Positions 53,888 to 63,140 of a DNA stretch of 64,000 nucleotides are shown one piece after another (within the stretch, counting starts at the first letter, position 1; each line of letters starts with the position of its first letter). The position numbers and the translations under genes are program-made. This DNA is from an uncultured Geobacteraceae bacterium (GTDB taxonomy: Bacteria; Desulfobacterota; Desulfuromonadia; Geobacterales; Pseudopelobacteraceae). The DNA is taken from assembly GCA_903852495.1 (NCBI GenBank), contig CAINRC010000065.1, positions 16,001-80,000 on the forward strand, read 5' to 3'. Under the pieces are notes generated by a model, which made no database searches, was not told the DNA's origin, and saw only the letters and a list, made by a program, of their open reading frames with translations.

Positions 53888-55387
53888 ATGAAAAAGTTAT
53901 TATTCTTTAAATACGTTGTGATCGCTCTTGCATCACTGCTCTACGCCCTGCCGGCGGCAGCATCAGAGCCGGTCCAGCCGCTTCTTGCCGAGCTGATCCA
54001 GCCAACTGCACCGTTGCTCGGGGCGGCAGGGCCGCCGGAGCTGGTTGCCGCTGATGACCAGGTAGCCACTGAGTCCGACACGGCCACGCATGTCGCAGCA
54101 CTTTTTTCACTTGAAGAACTCCGCGACTCGGCCAGTGATGAAGAAGATCTTGACCTGCCCGACGTAGACCTGCCGGCTTCCGATATTCCGTTGACCCTGA
54201 ACAGCAAGGTTGAATATTTTCTGTATCAATTCCAGACCGGCGGTAAAGCTTCGTTTTCTCGCTGGCTTTCACGCTCTGCCCGCTATATTCCGATGATGAA
54301 ACAAATCCTTAAACGTGAAGGGATGCCGGAAGATCTGGTGTACGTTGCCATGATTGAGAGCGGTTTCCAGATGCATGCCAAATCCTGGGCTAATGCCGTG
54401 GGGCCCTGGCAGTTCATCTCCGGAACCGGCCGGCGTTATTCCCTGAGGATAGATCAATGGATCGATGAGCGGAAGGATCCGGTCAAAGCAACAACCGCCG
54501 CTGCACTGTATCTGAAAGAACTGTACGGCTTGTTCAAAGGCGACTGGTATCTGGCCGCTGCCGGCTACAACGCCGGAGAGAACAAGATTCTCCGCGCAAT
54601 TACCATGTATAACACCAGTGATTTCTGGGAGCTCTCGCGCGGTTCCTATTTGAAGCGGGAAACAAAAGAATATGTACCAAAACTGCTGGCTGCAGCCATA
54701 ATCGCCAAGGATCCGGCCCGCTACGGTTTCGCCGACATCGCCTACCTGATACCGATCGAGTATGACACCGTTGAGATCCCGTCACGCACCAATCTGGATC
54801 TGGCGGCAAAACTAGCCGGTACGACCTATGAGTCGATCAAGGAACTTAACCCGGACCTGCGGCACTGGTGTACCCCCCCGAATTATCCCGGGTATCAGCT
54901 CAAAATCCCCAAGGGGAGTAAAGCCCAGTTCGAGGCGGAGTACGTAAAAGTTCCTGAAGATCAGCGTTTCACCGAACGCGTTCTGTACAGCCGCTACAAG
55001 GCGGGTAAAAAAGATTCACTCAAAAGCGTGGCCCGTCGCTTCGGCACGTCGCCCGCGACACTGGCAGAGTTGAACGACCTGAAAGCTAAAAGCCGTATTG
55101 CAGGAAAAACCCTCCTCGTGCCGGTCAAGCAGACTGTGGATTTCAGCCATGAAGGGCAGACAACTCAGACAGCAGCGGCGCCCGGCAAAGGGTATGCAAA
55201 ATATTACACAGTGAAGAGGGGCGACACTCTCGGCTCACTGTCTAAACGGTTCAACGTATCCAGCTCACTGCTCTCCGCCTGGAACAACCTGAAAACTAAA
55301 GTTGCCCTCAAGCCGGGCCGGCGCATCATTATCGCAAAATTCACCGAAAAAAACGGAGAGATGGTTCCGGTAGAAGCCAAAAGCTGA
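53888..55387 (+). CDS. mltD: Membrane-bound lytic murein transglycosylase D-like, with LysM domains
   Basis: 499 residues from ATG 53888: signal peptide (MKKLLFFKYVVIALASLLYA), an acidic linker, an SLT domain (about 130-260) with catalytic Glu in VYVAMIESGFQMHAKSWANA, GPWQFISGTGRRY and AAGYNAGENKI, then a LysM-like repeat (about 365-415) and a clear LysM (YTVKRGDTLGSLSKRFNV, about 440-485). It cleaves glycan strands to anhydro-muropeptides. No cysteine lipobox is seen, so it may be soluble periplasmic. No Shine-Dalgarno precedes the ATG. Confidence 0.9.
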   Translation: MKKLLFFKYVVIALASLLYALPAAASEPVQPLLAELIQPTAPLLGAAGPPELVAADDQVATESDTATHVAALFSLEELRDSASDEEDLDLPDVDLPASDIPLTLNSKVEYFLYQFQTGGKASFSRWLSRSARYIPMMKQILKREGMPEDLVYVAMIESGFQMHAKSWANAVGPWQFISGTGRRYSLRIDQWIDERKDPVKATTAAALYLKELYGLFKGDWYLAAAGYNAGENKILRAITMYNTSDFWELSRGSYLKRETKEYVPKLLAAAIIAKDPARYGFADIAYLIPIEYDTVEIPSRTNLDLAAKLAGTTYESIKELNPDLRHWCTPPNYPGYQLKIPKGSKAQFEAEYVKVPEDQRFTERVLYSRYKAGKKDSLKSVARRFGTSPATLAELNDLKAKSRIAGKTLLVPVKQTVDFSHEGQTTQTAAAPGKGYAKYYTVKRGDTLGSLSKRFNVSSSLLSAWNNLKTKVALKPGRRIIIAKFTEKNGEMVPVEAKS

Positions 55388-55419
55388 CTCCCGTTTCCCC
55401 CGTATGAAAGGAATTCCCG

Positions 55420-56160
55420 ATGTATAATATTCTTATCTCCGTATCGGCGGCAATTGCCGTGCTGCTGATTCTTGTTTTTGTCCTCAAGCTCGCCTGGTGG
55501 GGATCACTTATTGTTGCCTTTATTGTCTTCGCACTCGTCTTCATCCTGTTTACCCGCATCATCATGAAGAAGGTTATGGTCTCCATCGAAACGGCCGGCA
55601 AAGATCTGCAGGCTCAGCCCCCCCGCTTTGAAAAAGCGGTCCGCGAGTTGAAGGACGCCCTTCAGTACAAAAAATGGCAGTTGTATGTGGATGGGCAGCT
55701 GAATTCGCAGATCGGCATGATCTACTACATGAAGCGTGACTTCTCGAACGCATTCCCGTATCTGGAAAAATCTTTCTTCAAAAACTGGGCCGCCACCGCC
55801 ATGCTGGCAGTTTCCTACATGAAGCGTCAGAAAAAGGACAAGATGATCAGTACGTTTGATCGGGCAGTACAGTGGAACGGCAAAGAATCACTGCTTTGGA
55901 GTCTGTACGCCTACTGTATGAACGAAAGCGGCGAATCGGTCAGAGCCAAGGAAATTCTTACAAAGGGGCTGAAAAAGCTTCCGGGTGATGAAAAATTGAA
56001 GGACAACCTTGACTGCCTGGAAAAGGGAAAAAAGATGAATATGCGGGCGTATGGCGATTTATGGTTTCAGTTCCATCTTGAAAGCCTGGGAGCCCTGCAG
56101 AAACATCAGATGGCCTCCATGGGGGGACGGATGCAGCGTCGCATGACCGTCAAACGCTGA
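55420..56160 (+). CDS. Membrane-anchored TPR-like hypothetical protein
   Basis: 246 residues. Two closely spaced membrane helices (about 5-23 and 28-48) are followed by a cytoplasmic helical region with TPR-like repeats (DGQLNSQIGMIYYMKRDFSN, AFPYLEKSFFKNWAATAML, SLLWSLYAYCMNESGES, RAKEILTKGLKKLPGDEK). The C-terminus is basic and methionine-rich. I do not recognise a named family. It follows mltD by 32 bases and ends at its own terminator. Confidence 0.75.
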   Translation: MYNILISVSAAIAVLLILVFVLKLAWWGSLIVAFIVFALVFILFTRIIMKKVMVSIETAGKDLQAQPPRFEKAVRELKDALQYKKWQLYVDGQLNSQIGMIYYMKRDFSNAFPYLEKSFFKNWAATAMLAVSYMKRQKKDKMISTFDRAVQWNGKESLLWSLYAYCMNESGESVRAKEILTKGLKKLPGDEKLKDNLDCLEKGKKMNMRAYGDLWFQFHLESLGALQKHQMASMGGRMQRRMTVKR

Positions 56161-56166
56161 TACAAT

Positions 56167-56202
56167 AAAAAAACGGGGCCCCATGCGGAGCCCCGTTTTT
56201 TT
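56167..56202. terminator. Bidirectional intrinsic terminator
   Basis: AAAAAAACGGGGC...GCCCCGTTTTTTT between converging genes; a strong stem with symmetrical A/T flanks. Confidence 0.93.
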
Positions 56203-56223
56203 ATTACGCAGGAGAGAATTGAA

Positions 56224-57537
56224 TTACCGCTGCAACGCTTTCCCAAAGGAACGCAGCGCCGCGTAGCATCCTTTCGGAGTTGAATCAAATACGACAACCG
56301 GACACCCGAGCCGCTGTTCCAGTTCCACCAGCGACACATCATCCAGAAAAACCATATCCCCCTCCTTCAGCATAACATCCGGTATGAGCAGACATGAGCC
56401 GACGTCGTAACCGGCCAGCGCGGCAACGATATCCTTCCCGGCAATCAGGCCGCTTACCGTAATACTCGGCCCGAACAGCCTGTTTTCAACCGCACGCGGG
56501 ACGACTGAAACTCCGCACCTCACCGACAACTGAGCCAGAAAATCACTGACAAAGCCAAAAGAGGAAACGCCGGTGACCACTGTGGCCCGAAACGCCCCCA
56601 GTGGCCGGACGGTTCTCAGCAATTGAGCCGCTTCCTTCAGAAAAAGCGGCACCATGCCTACTCCGTTTTCGATCTGCGGAAAATCACCGTATTCTTTTAT
56701 GGGGGGAAATGGCACACCGGCCTTGAGGAACAGCTCATCGGCCAAAAACAGGAACGGCGCTCCGAGCTTTTTCCGCAGCGCCGCTGCCTCTGGCTGCCAG
56801 ACCGCAATGAATTCCCGGGCATAGTCGGAATCGACCGACCTCAACTGCGGCAGTTTTTGGCGATGGCCGGTGAGCCCAAGCGGGACGACCGCCAGTGATT
56901 GCACCGCCGGGTACAGTGCGGCCAGCTCAGCCACGGTGCGCTGCAGTTCCTGGCCGTCGTTCAGACCGGGGCAGAGGACCACCTGCGTATGCATGGCAAT
57001 CCGGGCCGCAGCAAGCTGCTGCAGCTGATCCAGAATGGGAGGGATACCGTGAGTGCCGAGTAGATGTTCCCGCAGTACAGGGTTCGTCGCATGAACAGAG
57101 ATATACAGGGGCGAGAGCCGCTGCTCAATAATACGCTTCAGCGCCGAAGCTTTAAGGTTGCCCAGAGTTACGTAATTGCCATTCAGGAACGAAAGACGAT
57201 AGTCCTCATCTTTGACATACAGGGGTTTGCGGAGACCTTTGGGGAGTTGGTGGACAAAGCAGAAAATGCAGTTATTTGCACAACGGGCGGGCAGTGGGGC
57301 GGCAAAGGTTAGTCCGAGCGATTCTCCTGCGTCACGCTCAACCTCCAGCTCCCACAGTTCGCCATCCGGTTTTTCAACTTCCAGAAGCAGCTCTTCTTCC
57401 GATGCGGTGTAGTAGCTGTAATCAATGAGGTCGCGCAGCGGGCGGCCATTAACTGACAGCAGGCGATCACCTGCCGTCACCTCCAGTCCATCGGCAATCG
57501 AACCGGGGGATACTGAATCGATCTGCAGTCCAGCCAT
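56224..57537 (-). CDS. PDZ-radical-SAM-like DUF512 protein
   Basis: 437 residues: N-terminal PDZ-like domain (ADGLEVTAGDRLLSVNGRPL), then a radical-SAM-like barrel with cysteine triad CANNCIFCFVHQLPKG (CxxxCxxC), HATNPVLREHLLG and QVVLCPGLNDG, and a C-terminal DUF512 region (TVVTGVSSFGF, DVMLKEGDMVFLDD). The family is broadly conserved in anaerobes with no settled function. ATG 57537 (or GTG 57540) overlaps the stop of the AI-2E family gene. Confidence 0.85.
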   Translation of the reverse strand: MAGLQIDSVSPGSIADGLEVTAGDRLLSVNGRPLRDLIDYSYYTASEEELLLEVEKPDGELWELEVERDAGESLGLTFAAPLPARCANNCIFCFVHQLPKGLRKPLYVKDEDYRLSFLNGNYVTLGNLKASALKRIIEQRLSPLYISVHATNPVLREHLLGTHGIPPILDQLQQLAAARIAMHTQVVLCPGLNDGQELQRTVAELAALYPAVQSLAVVPLGLTGHRQKLPQLRSVDSDYAREFIAVWQPEAAALRKKLGAPFLFLADELFLKAGVPFPPIKEYGDFPQIENGVGMVPLFLKEAAQLLRTVRPLGAFRATVVTGVSSFGFVSDFLAQLSVRCGVSVVPRAVENRLFGPSITVSGLIAGKDIVAALAGYDVGSCLLIPDVMLKEGDMVFLDDVSLVELEQRLGCPVVVFDSTPKGCYAALRSFGKALQR

Positions 57538-58610
57538 CACCCCTCCCGGTAAAATTCCGAGTTCCGGTAATATTCACCCAGGGAGCGGAGAAAAACCTGC
57601 AGTACGGCGGTGACCGGCACCGCCAGCAGCATCCCGAAAATGCCGAATAACTGGCCGCCGATCAGCAGCGCCACAATTGCCACCAGCGGATGCAGCCCGA
57701 CGGTGTCACCGACTATTTTCGGCGTGATAATAGTGCCTTCCAGCAGCTGGACAAACCCGAACCATCCCAGGCAGAGGAGGGGGTGGAGGATATCGTTGAA
57801 TTTCAGAGCCGCCATGGCCATGGACAGGCAGATACCGATAATTGTGCCGACATACGGAATGATAAAGGTGATACCGGCCAGCGTGCCGATGGCAATGGCC
57901 AGATCGATGCCAATGGCATACAGCCCGGCACTGTAGAGGATGGCCAGAATCGCGCAGACCAGTAGTTGGCCGCGAACGAACCCTGACAGAACCGCATCGA
58001 CCTCAGCCAGCTTACCGACGTACGCCGGGCGAAAACGTTCCGGTATGTACGATTCGATAAACGCTTTAAGATGCGGCAGGTCGAACAGGAGGTAGAACAG
58101 ATAGACCGGAATTATCAAGTATCCCAGCAGAGCAAGGAGCACACTTACTGTTGAGGTAAGGGCCTGTTGCAGTAGGGCCAGAAGCGGTTTGAGCAGATCG
58201 GGCGCAGAGCTGCGGGCCTGCTGGATCAGTTCATTGAGCCGCGCGGCGAGCTTATCGGCGGTTTCAACGCCCAGATACCCTTTTATTGAAGCGGGTGTTA
58301 TGTCGTAAAGATGCCGCACGTAGGCCGGCAGATTGAGCTGCATATCGGAAAACTCACCCGTGATGGATACGGCAAAAAACACCGCAATACCGCTGCAGAG
58401 CAAGACAGCCAGGCAGAATACGATCATGATCCCGTACACTCTCTTCACCCCGTTACGCTCAAGGAGCTCGACGGTCGGGTTCAATAGGTAGGCAAGGGCA
58501 AACGCGATGAACAGCTGTAGAAAAACAGCAGAGGTAAAATAGAGCAGAGACGCTGCGAGAACGAGCAGTAGAGAAGCTGAGAACAGAAGAATTTTAGTCC
58601 TTTTTGCCAT
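57537..58610 (-). CDS. AI-2E family transporter (PerM/YdiK type)
   Basis: 357 residues with about eight membrane segments and a cytosolic-facing helical insert (about 100-160). FAYLLNPTVELLERNG, GFVRGQLLVCAILAILY and IIPYVGTIIGI are family blocks. Members include Na+/H+ antiporters and possible signal exporters; the substrate cannot be told. The gene is followed in overlap by the DUF512 gene. Confidence 0.88.
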   Translation of the reverse strand: MAKRTKILLFSASLLLVLAASLLYFTSAVFLQLFIAFALAYLLNPTVELLERNGVKRVYGIMIVFCLAVLLCSGIAVFFAVSITGEFSDMQLNLPAYVRHLYDITPASIKGYLGVETADKLAARLNELIQQARSSAPDLLKPLLALLQQALTSTVSVLLALLGYLIIPVYLFYLLFDLPHLKAFIESYIPERFRPAYVGKLAEVDAVLSGFVRGQLLVCAILAILYSAGLYAIGIDLAIAIGTLAGITFIIPYVGTIIGICLSMAMAALKFNDILHPLLCLGWFGFVQLLEGTIITPKIVGDTVGLHPLVAIVALLIGGQLFGIFGMLLAVPVTAVLQVFLRSLGEYYRNSEFYREG

Positions 58611-58629
58611 TGGTCGTCTTCGAGATACC

Positions 58630-58653
58630 CACCCGGTCGGTTTGGACCGGGTG
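58630..58653. repeat. Short GC hairpin downstream of hfq
   Basis: CACCCGGTC/GACCGGGTG, 9 bp with a six-base loop, 14 bases after the hfq stop on the minus strand. There is no T-run, so termination is uncertain; it may protect or process the hfq message. Confidence 0.5.
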
Positions 58654-58666
58654 AGACCTGCAGGGT

Positions 58667-58891
58667 TTATTGGTGTAGCCGGAAGGCACCATCCACAGCA
58701 ACGATGGTAGCAATGGAGTGCTTATAAATCAGCATATCACTGCCGGAATCAAGCAGCACCGAAAAATTGTCAAACGATTTAATATGCCCTTCCAGTGTAT
58801 TGCCCGACATCATGACAACTGAAACCCGCACACGCTCTTTTCGAGCCTGGTTAAGGTACTGATCCTGTATATTGAAAGGTGTTTTAGACAT
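58667..58891 (-). CDS. hfq: RNA chaperone Hfq
   Basis: 74 residues, Sm fold. FNIQDQYLNQARKERVRVSV and GHIKSFDNFSVLL give Sm1; Sm2 reads MLIYKHSIATI, with Ser for the Ala of the usual YKHA. It forms a hexamer binding sRNAs and A-rich mRNA. The C-terminal tail is short. GGGAGG lies 11 bases before the ATG. Five bases after miaA in the conserved mutL-miaA-hfq order. Confidence 0.97.
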   Translation of the reverse strand: MSKTPFNIQDQYLNQARKERVRVSVVMMSGNTLEGHIKSFDNFSVLLDSGSDMLIYKHSIATIVAVDGAFRLHQ

Positions 58892-58896
58892 GGCCG

Positions 58897-59838
58897 TTAC
58901 GCCTCCCGTTTCTCAAAAAAATCAATTGCATACTCGAGCATGATAGCAAACTTCTCGGGATAGTCAAACCACAATATATCCGGATCAGCCTTGAACCAGG
59001 TCATCTGACGCTTGGCATAGTGGCGGGTGTCCCGTTTGATCAGGCGGCAGGTTTCTTCACGGGACAGTTCGCCGTGCAGATGGGCAGCCGTTTCCTTGTA
59101 ACCAATGGAGCGCATCGCTTTAAGATCACGCCCAAAGCCGGCTGACAACAAGCCGCTCACCTCGTGCAGCAGACCACCCTCCAGCATCCGCTCGACCCGC
59201 TCGTCAATGCGCCGGTACAGCAGCGGTCGATCAACCGAAATGCCGATCTGCAGCGCATCATAGCGCCGGGCCGCAAAGGCGTGCTCTTTCTGATGGTGAG
59301 ACAAAGGGATCTGTGTCAGATGATAGACTTCAAGTGCCCGAATGATGCGCACCAGATTGTTCGGATGCAGAGTTGCCGCCAGATCCGGATCAACCAGACG
59401 AAGTTTCTCCAGCATGGCTTCGTTACCGATGCAGCCCGCCTCATCCTGCAATCCCTGCCGGAGGTCACCGCCACCACTGGGGGAATCAACCAGTCCTTTC
59501 AGCAGAGCCCGGATATATAAACCAGTCCCGCCGGCAACGATCACCCGTTTGCCCCGGCTGAGGATGTCACGGATAGCTCTATCGGCGCAGGCGGCATAAT
59601 CCGCAGCTGAAAACGGCTGGTCGGGAGCAACTACATCAATCAGGTGGTGACGAACGGCACCCAGTTGTTCCGGAGAAGGTTTCGCCGTGCCGATGTCAAG
59701 CCCACGGTAGATCTGCATTGAGTCCGCACTGACAATCTCGGCATCCAGCGCGCACGCCAGACGGACCGCCAGTTCACTTTTACCGGAGGCGGTAGGTCCG
59801 CAGACAATCAATATCTTGTCGACTGCGGTACGATTCAT
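58897..59838 (-). CDS. miaA: tRNA dimethylallyltransferase
   Basis: 313 residues from ATG 59838. P-loop IVCGPTASGKSELAVRLA, DSMQIYRGLDIGTAKPS, VAGGTGLYIRALLKG and the C-terminal DTRHYAKRQMTWF mark MiaA, which adds isopentenyl to A37 of tRNAs reading UNN codons. The ATG overlaps the mutL stop (ATGA); the earlier in-frame start falls inside mutL and lacks conserved sequence. Confidence 0.97.
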   Translation of the reverse strand: MNRTAVDKILIVCGPTASGKSELAVRLACALDAEIVSADSMQIYRGLDIGTAKPSPEQLGAVRHHLIDVVAPDQPFSAADYAACADRAIRDILSRGKRVIVAGGTGLYIRALLKGLVDSPSGGGDLRQGLQDEAGCIGNEAMLEKLRLVDPDLAATLHPNNLVRIIRALEVYHLTQIPLSHHQKEHAFAARRYDALQIGISVDRPLLYRRIDERVERMLEGGLLHEVSGLLSAGFGRDLKAMRSIGYKETAAHLHGELSREETCRLIKRDTRHYAKRQMTWFKADPDILWFDYPEKFAIMLEYAIDFFEKREA

Positions 59839-61643
59839 GTCCGTTTGAAGATTTTCTGCAGTTCGGCGAGCGTTATAACGTGTGATACCGGCCGGCCATG
59901 GGGGCAACTGGCGGCGAAGTCCGTTTGATCCATATTCTGCAGCAGTTGTCTGATCTGCCGGTTTTCTAACGGATGTGCACCCCGGATGACTGAATGGCAG
60001 GCTATGCGGGACAGGAGACTTTCCAACATTTCATTGAACGCAGAGCTCGTACCGATCTGGTCAAGGTCGGCCAGAATATCGCGGATCAGGAGGGCAGGTT
60101 CTTTTTCGGCGATCAGACGCGGCACCGCTGAGAGCATGATCGTTGCCCCGCCAAACGGTTCCAGCTCAAAACCGATACCTGCCAGAGCCTCACTGAATCT
60201 GGCGGCAGCCGCCACCTCGCTGAACGACAATTCAACCGTCTCGGGAAACAGCAAACGCTGTGACTCGACGGCTCCGCTCCGGCACTGGGTTTTCAGCAGC
60301 TGGTAGGCGACCCGCTCACTGGCGGCGTGCTGGTCGATGATCACCAGCTCACTGCCGGACTGGCACAGAATATATTCACTGTGAAACTGCCCGATGATCG
60401 AAAGCGCTGAAAAATACCCGGTTGATTCCGGCTGCGGTTCCTGCGGTACAAATATGGGTTCCGGTTCGCGTACTGTACCGGTATGCACCGGCGGTGTAGC
60501 TGCCGGGAAAGATCGATCTGTCGGCTGTGAGCGATACTGTGGGCGGGGCGGAAGAGACAGTGATGCCTGGGCTGCGGCGGCAATTCTCTCTCGATATGTT
60601 TGTCCGGCTGCTCCACCCGGTGCGGGGGGTGCGCTGTGTGCTTCGGGCAGCCATGGCGAGCTGCGCAGTACCTCTTCAACTGCTGATTGTATGGCATCAT
60701 GCACAACGGATTGTCGTCGGAAGCGAACTTCATGCTTGGTCGGATGAACGTTCACGTCCACCTCTCCAGGTGGAAGCTCGATGAACAGAGCCACCACCGG
60801 GTAGCGCCCACGATCGATGACACCCCGGTAGGCCTGCATTACGGCATGCTGCACTACCTTGTCACGGATAAATCGTCCGTTGATATACGTATAGACCGCT
60901 TGCGTTCCAGAACGCACCAGCGCCGGCCCGGAAATAAACCCCGCGATTGTCACATACTCATCCGTACCTTGTAACGGGTACAGATGCTGCGAGCTTTCCC
61001 GGCCGACAACCTGGGCCAGACGCCGCTGCAGATCACTGCGCTGAAGGCGCAGCAGTTCCCGGTCATCACTTGTGCAGAGGAAAGCGACATCCGGCCGGGA
61101 AACAGCCATTCGGGCGATTACATCAGCCACATGGCCGGTTTCAGTCTCTGCACTTTTCATGAACTTGAGGCGGGCCGGCAGATTGAAGAAAATCTGCTCC
61201 ACCGTGATCACAGTACCGGTAGCCATACCGCACGCCTTCACATCACGTACTCTCCCCCCCTCCACCGTTATCTCGGCTCCTTCCGGAGCGCCAGTTTCGC
61301 GTGTTGCCAGTGTGAAGCGGGACACCGAAGCGATCGAAGGGAGTGCCTCGCCTCGGAAGCCAAGGGTATTGATACAATCCAGATCGCTGTCTACCTTGAT
61401 TTTGCTCGTCGCATGACGCTCCAGCGAAAGCAGGGCATCTTCACGCGACATACCGTGACCGTTATCGGTTATACGAAGACGACGCCGTCCGCCGCCGGTA
61501 ATTTCAACGGTGATATCAGTTGCCCCGGCATCAAGTGAATTTTCAATAAGTTCCTTGATAACCGAAGCCGGTCGTTCGACAACTTCACCGGCCGCTATTT
61601 TATTGGTGAGGGTTTCTGGCAGGATTGTTATACGCTGGGACAT
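59835..61643 (-). CDS. mutL: DNA mismatch repair protein MutL
   Basis: 602 residues from ATG 61643. ATPase motifs IAAGEVVERPASVIKELIEN, RITDNGHGMS and LGFRGEALPSIASV are intact, a variable linker (about 330-400), and a C-terminal dimerisation domain with IDQHAASERV and ACHSVIRG. The C-terminal end CPHGRPV is the usual type in endonuclease-proficient MutLs; the DQHA(x)2E(x)4E motif is also present in part. The long frame to 61937 is not conserved. Confidence 0.96.
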   Translation of the reverse strand: MSQRITILPETLTNKIAAGEVVERPASVIKELIENSLDAGATDITVEITGGGRRRLRITDNGHGMSREDALLSLERHATSKIKVDSDLDCINTLGFRGEALPSIASVSRFTLATRETGAPEGAEITVEGGRVRDVKACGMATGTVITVEQIFFNLPARLKFMKSAETETGHVADVIARMAVSRPDVAFLCTSDDRELLRLQRSDLQRRLAQVVGRESSQHLYPLQGTDEYVTIAGFISGPALVRSGTQAVYTYINGRFIRDKVVQHAVMQAYRGVIDRGRYPVVALFIELPPGEVDVNVHPTKHEVRFRRQSVVHDAIQSAVEEVLRSSPWLPEAHSAPPAPGGAAGQTYRERIAAAAQASLSLPPRPQYRSQPTDRSFPAATPPVHTGTVREPEPIFVPQEPQPESTGYFSALSIIGQFHSEYILCQSGSELVIIDQHAASERVAYQLLKTQCRSGAVESQRLLFPETVELSFSEVAAAARFSEALAGIGFELEPFGGATIMLSAVPRLIAEKEPALLIRDILADLDQIGTSSAFNEMLESLLSRIACHSVIRGAHPLENRQIRQLLQNMDQTDFAASCPHGRPVSHVITLAELQKIFKRT

Positions 61644-61662
61644 GGCATCTCCGGCTGGCACG

Positions 61663-61689
61663 AAAAAAGAGCGGGAAACCCCGCTCTTT
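61663..61689 (-). terminator. Intrinsic terminator between zinc-ribbon gene and mutL
   Basis: Minus-strand AAAGAGCGGGG-TTT-CCCGCTCTTTTTT. It ends the rsmE/zinc-ribbon transcript and separates it from mutL. Confidence 0.88.
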
Positions 61690-61713
61690 CCAGTGAATAT
61701 ATCAATAAAAGTA

Positions 61714-62262
61714 TTATTTAGGGGGCGTTTTCCCTGTAATGATAAAAAGTGAATCAAGGTTATCATCGTTTTTTTTACTGTCAGCTGCGGGAGGGGATGA
61801 AGGAGTATCATCCCAGGAAAAGTTTTCGAAATCAAACTCCCCCGTACCTGACGAAAATTCCTGTTTTGCCGGTGCAGAAACAGTTTGTTTCCCCACGTGT
61901 GCCGTCGATTCCAGGAGATCGGCAAAAATATCATCACTACTCTTTTGGGAGTTGGATTGGTTCATATCAGCGGCCGGTTCATCAAAGCTGAATGGATTGT
62001 GTCTGGATGCTTCAGCTTCAGGAGGAGATGCTTCGGGCAGGTCGAAAGAAAATATATCATCGTACGTTTCCGGGGCTTCATGTACCTGTACAACACTGCT
62101 TTCTGCGGAACGAAACGCAGCCGCCATTTTCTGTTTTCCTTCAGACGGTATAACCAGTGGAGTAATTCCATAGCTATGCTTATATGGTTTCAGATCACTG
62201 GAACACTTGTTACAACTGTCATAATATTCAAAGGTGTTAAATCCGCACTTAGGACATTTCAC
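61714..62262 (-). CDS. Zinc-ribbon protein with acidic, disordered tail
   Basis: About 182 residues from GTG 62262 (GGGGAA upstream). The N-terminus is a compact zinc ribbon VKCPKCGFNTFEYYDSCNKC; the remaining 150 residues are Asp/Glu/Ser/Pro-rich with repeated FSFD-type motifs (IFSFDLPEA, NPFSFDEPA, FDFENFSWDD) and look disordered. No known function; the repeated aromatic-acidic motifs suggest binding to a partner protein. The earlier in-frame ATG 62313 lies too far up for the ribbon start. Confidence 0.7.
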   Translation of the reverse strand: MKCPKCGFNTFEYYDSCNKCSSDLKPYKHSYGITPLVIPSEGKQKMAAAFRSAESSVVQVHEAPETYDDIFSFDLPEASPPEAEASRHNPFSFDEPAADMNQSNSQKSSDDIFADLLESTAHVGKQTVSAPAKQEFSSGTGEFDFENFSWDDTPSSPPAADSKKNDDNLDSLFIITGKTPPK

Positions 62263-62390
62263 TTGCAGTTCCCCGACTTTCGTATTCCAGTTCCAGATCA
62301 AAGATGATCCCAAAGTAGCGAGGAGATCGGCGACGTAGGCGTACAGTTAAGCCAACGAAGAGATGGCTTTGAAATAGAACAGGAATTAGG

Positions 62391-63140
62391 TCACATACCG
62401 CCCCATCTATACTGCATTACAGCCAGAATAGCAATACTTGCCGTTTCAGTTCTCAGTATCCGGTTACCCAGAGAAACCGGCTGATAACCGTATTCAGAGA
62501 ATTGCCGGATTTCAAGTGGGTCAAAACCACCTTCTGGTCCAATTGCCACAATAACTGATTCAGGCGTCGCCGTATTTTCGGTGAGAGCATCTTTCAGAGA
62601 ATGTTCCTGCTCATCTTCCCAAAGAATCAATCGGAGAGCCTGATTCGTAGCCCCCGCTGCTTCACCGGCGTTAATACACCAAACAACGCCAGGAATGTCG
62701 GCACGACCGCACTGGCGGGAGGCCTCCGCAGTTATACGATTCCACCGCTCAAGCTTATTTTTTTTCTGATCTTCGTGAATTTTAGCAACAGAGCGGCACC
62801 CGCCAAAAAGCACAAAGTCTGATGCTCCGAGTTCAGTCCCTTTCTGCAGTATCAGGTCAATTTTGTCACCCTTGGGGAGAGCCTGGCAGATGGTAATACG
62901 GGGAACAGACGAGTTGGCTGGGACAGCCTGGCTGGTTGAAGTAATCGCTACCCGCAAACTTTCTTTGGTAATCTGGTCAATATTTCCCGAATGCACCGTG
63001 CCGTTTTCGTCAGCCAGTTGGACAGTATCGTTCAAGCCAAGGCGAAGAACACGCACCATATGATTGTACAGATCACCGTCCAGGGAGGCGCAGCCGTCAC
63101 GAACAGTACGTGAGTGTATCATGAACCGGCGTACGCTCAT
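62391..63140 (-). CDS. rsmE: 16S rRNA m3U1498 methyltransferase
   Basis: 249 residues, SPOUT fold. An N-terminal PUA-like part (HMVRVLRLGLNDTVQL) and the SAM knot VAIGPEGGFDPLEI and LGNRILRTETA are diagnostic. It methylates U1498 in the ribosomal decoding site. ATG overlaps the prmA stop (ATGA), a common RsmE-PrmA pairing. Confidence 0.95.
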   Translation of the reverse strand: MSVRRFMIHSRTVRDGCASLDGDLYNHMVRVLRLGLNDTVQLADENGTVHSGNIDQITKESLRVAITSTSQAVPANSSVPRITICQALPKGDKIDLILQKGTELGASDFVLFGGCRSVAKIHEDQKKNKLERWNRITAEASRQCGRADIPGVVWCINAGEAAGATNQALRLILWEDEQEHSLKDALTENTATPESVIVAIGPEGGFDPLEIRQFSEYGYQPVSLGNRILRTETASIAILAVMQYRWGGM

